From Pseudodonghicola sp048268305 (GTDB taxonomy: Bacteria > Pseudomonadota > Alphaproteobacteria > Rhodobacterales > Rhodobacteraceae): a DNA stretch of 64,000 nt. A program made the position numbers and the translations under genes. The notes beneath the pieces were generated by a model. The model made no database searches, was not told the origin of the DNA, and worked only from the letters and a program-made list of their open reading frames with translations. Of this stretch, positions 60,893 to 64,000 are shown piece by piece. Position 1 is the stretch's first letter. Each line of letters begins with the position of its first letter. The stretch spans positions 310,001-374,000 of the forward strand of contig NZ_JBLWVT010000002.1 in the NCBI RefSeq assembly GCF_048268305.1, written 5' to 3'.

Positions 60893-63442
60893 GTGCTTCG
60901 GTTCATCTTTTCCTTCTTCGGGGCGATTTTCAGCTTCGTGACCCTGGGCATCTTCATCGTGGCGCTGCTGGTCGGGGGCATCTTCTGGATGTATTCCCGC
61001 GATTTGCCCAGTTACGCCGCCCTGGCCCAGTACAAGCCGCCCACGATCAGCCGGATTTATTCGGGCGAGGGGCAGATGATCGACGAATTCGCGCAGGAGC
61101 GGCGTCTGTTCACCCCGTCGAACGAAATTCCCGATCTGGTGAAAGAGGCCTTCATCTCGGCCGAGGACAAGAATTTCTACACCCACAAGGGCTATGATCT
61201 GGGCGGCATCGCCAAGGCAGGGCTGGATGCGATTCGCTCTGGTGGCAAGAACGTGCGCGGCGCCTCGACCATCACCCAGCAGGTGATGAAGAACTTCCTG
61301 CTGTCTGGCGACCGTCAGGCCGAACGCAAGATCAAGGAAATCATCCTCGCCGCCCGGGTCGAACACGCGCTGAGCAAGGATCAAATTCTCGAACTCTATC
61401 TCAACGAAATCTTCCTCGGCCAGAACTCCTATGGGGTGACGGCCGCCGCGCAGACCTATTTCAACAAGACGCTGAGCGAACTGGCCCCGCATGAGGCTGC
61501 CTTCCTCGCCTCGATGCCCAAGGCGCCGTCCGATTTCCACCCGGTCCGCAACAAGGTGCGGCTGAAGCAGCGCCGCGATTACGTGCTGCGGGAAATGCGC
61601 GAGAACGGCTATATCGACCAGGCGACCTATGAGCATGAGGTCGCGCAGCCGGTGCGTTCGGTGCAGAACGGCGATTTCCCCAGTTTCAAGAGCAACCTGC
61701 CGCCGCGCGACTATTTCACCGACGAAATCCGTCGCCAGCTGAGCCAGAACTTCGGCGAGGGAGAGTTCTTTACCGGCGGTTTCGCTGTCCGTGCCACCGT
61801 CGACCGCGAGATGCAGGTCGATGCCGCCCATGCCCTGCGCGTGCAGTTGGAGAACTATGACCGCAACCGCGGCATCTGGCGCGGCACCGGCAAGACCATC
61901 CCCGCCGAGGAGCTGAAAAGCGAGGCCGCCTGGCGTGCCGCGCTGGCGGCTCTGGAATTGCCGCGCGATGTCGATCTGCCTACCCATTGGTATCCGGCGG
62001 TGGTTCTGTCGATCGGCAAGAGCGATGCCCGCATCGGCATCGAGGAGGTTCCCGAGGACAAGGACGGCCATTGGATCCCGGCGCAGGACGTGCAATGGGC
62101 GCGCAAGCGGCTGGGGGGCGGCAGGCTTTCGGCCAAGGCCAAGGTGGCCGGCGATCTTCTGTCTGTTGGCGATGTGGTGCTGGTGCGCCAGATCACCGAC
62201 AAGAATGGTGAATTTGTCCGTTGGTCGCTGCGTCAGGTGCCCGAGGTGCAGGGCGCCTTCATGGCGATGGACGTGAATACCGGCCGGGTGATCGCCATGC
62301 AGGGCGGGTTCTCCTATCAGGACTCGGTGTTCAACCGCGCCACCCAGGCGATGCGCCAGCCGGGCTCGTCCTTCAAACCCTTCGTCTATGCCGCAGCGCT
62401 CGACAGTGGCTATAGCCCGGCCACCATCGTGGTCGACGCCCCGATCGAGATCAACACGCCGCAGGGCCTGTGGCGGCCGCGCAACTCGTCGAACAAGTTC
62501 TACGGGCCGACGCCGCTCAGAACCGGGATCGAGATGAGCCGGAACCTGATGACGATCCGTCTGGCGCAGGAGGTCGGCATGCCGACGGTCGCCAGCTATG
62601 CCGAACGGTTTGGCGTCTATGACGAGATGGGCCAATATCTGGCGAACTCGCTCGGCGCCGAGGAGACCACGCTTTATCGCATGGTTGCCGCCTATGCGAT
62701 GTTCGCCAATGGCGGTGAGCGGGTCGAACCGACGCTGGTTGACCGGATCCAGGACCGCTATGGCAAGACCATCTATCGTCACGACAAGCGTGATTGCGTC
62801 GATTGCGAAGTTCGGATGCTGCCGGCGGGTGAGGGGCCCGATATCGTGTCGAACCGCAGCCGGGTGATCGACGCGATCACCGCCTATCAGCTCACCTCGA
62901 TGATGAAGGGTGTGGTCGAACGCGGCACCGCTGCCGGCGTGGTCAAACTGCCGGTGCCCACTGCCGGCAAGACCGGCACCACCAACGACGCCCGCGACGT
63001 CTGGTTCATCGGCTTCACCTCGAACGTGGTGGCGGGCTGCTATATCGGGTTCGACACGCCGCGGCCGCTGGGGCGCAGCGCCTATGGGTCGTCGATGTGC
63101 GGCCCGGTGTTCCAGGAGTTCATGGAACAGGCGGTGAAGAAATTCGGCGGCGGCCCCTTCGACGTGCCGCCGGGCGGGCACTTCATCAAGATCGACCGCT
63201 ATTCCGGCGCGCGGCTGTCCGACGATGCCAGCGGTCCGAACGTGGTGGCGGAATATTTCCGCGATGGCGAAGAGCCGATCTTCGGGCTGACCTATGACGG
63301 CGGTTTCGCCATGGGTTCGAACCTGCCGCTGGTCGACGAGGTGAAATCGGCTGGCCGGCAGGTGACCACCTCGACCGGCGAAAAGGCAGTGGTGGGGCCG
63401 AAGGCCGACTTCGGCACGGTCAGTTCCGGCGGGCTTTACTGA
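60893..63442 (+). CDS. mrcA: Penicillin-binding protein 1A
   Basis: An 849-residue bifunctional peptidoglycan synthase. TM1 is about residues 5-35. The GT51 glycosyltransferase has ISAEDKNFYTHKGYDLGG (catalytic Glu) and RGASTITQQVMKNF. An OB-like insert is followed by the transpeptidase with SSFKPF (active-site S492, K495), SRN (near EMSRNLM) and KTGTT (K693). The GTG start at 60893 has AAAAGG upstream; TATATAGG near 60858 may be its -10. It polymerises and cross-links glycan strands. The MFS-like CVDC insert before the KTG motif is common in alphaproteobacteria. Confidence 0.95.
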   Translation: MLRFIFSFFGAIFSFVTLGIFIVALLVGGIFWMYSRDLPSYAALAQYKPPTISRIYSGEGQMIDEFAQERRLFTPSNEIPDLVKEAFISAEDKNFYTHKGYDLGGIAKAGLDAIRSGGKNVRGASTITQQVMKNFLLSGDRQAERKIKEIILAARVEHALSKDQILELYLNEIFLGQNSYGVTAAAQTYFNKTLSELAPHEAAFLASMPKAPSDFHPVRNKVRLKQRRDYVLREMRENGYIDQATYEHEVAQPVRSVQNGDFPSFKSNLPPRDYFTDEIRRQLSQNFGEGEFFTGGFAVRATVDREMQVDAAHALRVQLENYDRNRGIWRGTGKTIPAEELKSEAAWRAALAALELPRDVDLPTHWYPAVVLSIGKSDARIGIEEVPEDKDGHWIPAQDVQWARKRLGGGRLSAKAKVAGDLLSVGDVVLVRQITDKNGEFVRWSLRQVPEVQGAFMAMDVNTGRVIAMQGGFSYQDSVFNRATQAMRQPGSSFKPFVYAAALDSGYSPATIVVDAPIEINTPQGLWRPRNSSNKFYGPTPLRTGIEMSRNLMTIRLAQEVGMPTVASYAERFGVYDEMGQYLANSLGAEETTLYRMVAAYAMFANGGERVEPTLVDRIQDRYGKTIYRHDKRDCVDCEVRMLPAGEGPDIVSNRSRVIDAITAYQLTSMMKGVVERGTAAGVVKLPVPTAGKTGTTNDARDVWFIGFTSNVVAGCYIGFDTPRPLGRSAYGSSMCGPVFQEFMEQAVKKFGGGPFDVPPGGHFIKIDRYSGARLSDDASGPNVVAEYFRDGEEPIFGLTYDGGFAMGSNLPLVDEVKSAGRQVTTSTGEKAVVGPKADFGTVSSGGLY

Positions 63443-63469
63443 GCCGTCTCACCCAGTCTGATGCGCATG

Positions 63470-63497
63470 AAAAAGCGGGGCTTGCCCCGCTTTTTTA
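63470..63497 (+). terminator. Rho-independent terminator after PBP1A
   Basis: AAAAAGCGGGGC-TT-GCCCCGCTTTTT with a T6 tail (63470-63496). Confidence 0.9.
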
Positions 63498-63521
63498 TTG
63501 TTGCGCCCATCCATATGTGAC

Positions 63522-63545
63522 TTTATGAGAATTTAGTCTCATAAA
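63522..63545. promoter_or_regulatory. Perfect inverted repeat before the last gene
   Basis: TTTATGAGA (63522-63530) and TCTCATAAA (63537-63545) form a 9-6-9 dyad, about 62 nt upstream of the next ATG and after the PBP1A terminator. It is likely an operator or promoter element for the last gene. Confidence 0.5.
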
Positions 63546-63606
63546 TAGACGCGACATCATTTGTTCCAGTATTGAAAAATCTATTCTCAAGGAGGCATAG
63601 CGCCTA

Positions 63607-64000
63607 ATGAACCTCATCGGTGATCTCAAACTCGTGTCTTCTGTAAAGGATTTCACGACATCCCCGGAACTGGATGGCGCCAACAGCGTCGCGATTGTCG
63701 AACTTAATGGAACGGTCTTCGTCTATGTCAGCGGCCGGGATGACGACGGCATTCAGATTCTCTCGCTCGGGAATAACGGCCAGTTGAAGCCTGTCGGTTC
63801 GATCAGCAACGGTGATGGTGTCACGCTCGACAGCCCGCGCATCTCTGACGTGATCCTGGTCGGCGGCAAACCCTTCCTTGTGGTGCCTTCGGCAGACAGC
63901 AGCATGCTGAGCGTCTTCCGAATTGCCCAGACGGGCGAGGACAAGGGCCAGCTGACGCCCACCGACAGCTTCGGTCTGGACAACGGCGGCGCGCTACTTT
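63607..64000 (+). CDS. Probable beta-propeller repeat protein, 3' end outside the window
   Basis: An open frame of 131 codons from ATG 63607 runs off the window. AAGGAGGCATAGCGCCTA precedes it (strong ribosome site). The start MNLIGDLKLVSSVKDFTTSP is followed by repeating strands: SVAIVELNGTVFVYVSGRDD, GIQILSLGNNGQLKPVGSI, VILVGGKPFLVVPSADSSML. These look like blades of a beta-propeller at the N-terminus of RTX-type secreted calcium-binding proteins of Rhodobacterales. There is no signal peptide, consistent with type I secretion. The RTX C-terminus cannot be seen. Confidence 0.6.
   Translation, partial: MNLIGDLKLVSSVKDFTTSPELDGANSVAIVELNGTVFVYVSGRDDDGIQILSLGNNGQLKPVGSISNGDGVTLDSPRISDVILVGGKPFLVVPSADSSMLSVFRIAQTGEDKGQLTPTDSFGLDNGGALL

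Noticed and set aside
60857..63181. 774-codon minus-strand frame over PBP1A
   Set aside because: PBP1A motifs fix the plus strand; the antisense frame is an artefact of codon bias.

Overview
The window is high-GC, densely coded bacterial DNA. The gene set and sequence features point to an alphaproteobacterium of the order Rhodobacterales (Rhodobacteraceae/Paracoccaceae type): a form II CO-dehydrogenase-like cox cluster, cysI–cysH with DUF2849 and DUF934 partners, a DctBD-controlled TRAP transporter, a Phasin_2 protein, a perfect FNR box, and the intergenic repeat core AAATATCCCGGGGG. I cannot name a genus from this sequence alone. No rRNA, tRNA, CRISPR array or complete insertion sequence was found.

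Layout. (1) 1-4878, minus strand: a surface-polysaccharide cluster with three related family 2 glycosyltransferases (one fused to a sulfotransferase-like domain) and an FkbM methyltransferase. (2) 5082-14303, plus: a cox/xdh-type molybdenum hydroxylase cluster (coxD, coxE, DUF1203, xdhC/coxF, a molybdopterin-binding protein, then coxS-coxL-coxM). Both the S-L-M order and the AYRGAGR motif are those of form II enzymes. (3) 14304-16540: a phasin behind an FNR box, infC with a probable AUA start, and an alanine-rich membrane-anchored helical protein. (4) 16642-22185: a sulfite-assimilation operon on the minus strand (cobA, DUF2849, cysI, cysH, DUF934, then fpr) with a divergent Lrp/AsnC regulator. 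(5) 22384-30056: a cytochrome P450, then dctB-dctD and the dctPQM TRAP transporter. (6) 30297-36061: a PilM/PilP-like membrane protein, a SIMPL-domain protein, metY, and a ribbon-helix-helix-like protein behind two operator-like dyads. (7) 36133-38365: an island that looks less GC-rich than its surroundings and carries one fused ABC-ATPase/TOPRIM (DUF4435-like) protein. It is the best candidate for an anti-phage or otherwise under-described system.

(8) 38366-53219 is a reductive pyrimidine/hydantoin catabolism region. preT and preA encode dihydropyrimidine dehydrogenase and are separated by a glycosyltransferase gene. They are followed by an MFS gene, a RutR-like TetR regulator, an amidase (beta-ureidopropionase type), dihydropyrimidinase, an SDR lacking its catalytic Tyr/Lys, and a four-gene ABC importer. 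RutR-type operators (TTGACC...GGTCAA) lie upstream of both preT and the amidase gene, which ties the two transcription units together. (9) 53558-57323: an 88-bp perfect direct repeat brackets dsbA, an M48/TPR protease and an aminotransferase. (10) 57478-64000: a NIPSNAP protein, a cell-wall amidase, a tandem sulfotransferase-like protein, PBP1A, and the start of a probable beta-propeller protein cut by the window end.

All functions are inferred from motifs and gene context read by eye. No database search was run.
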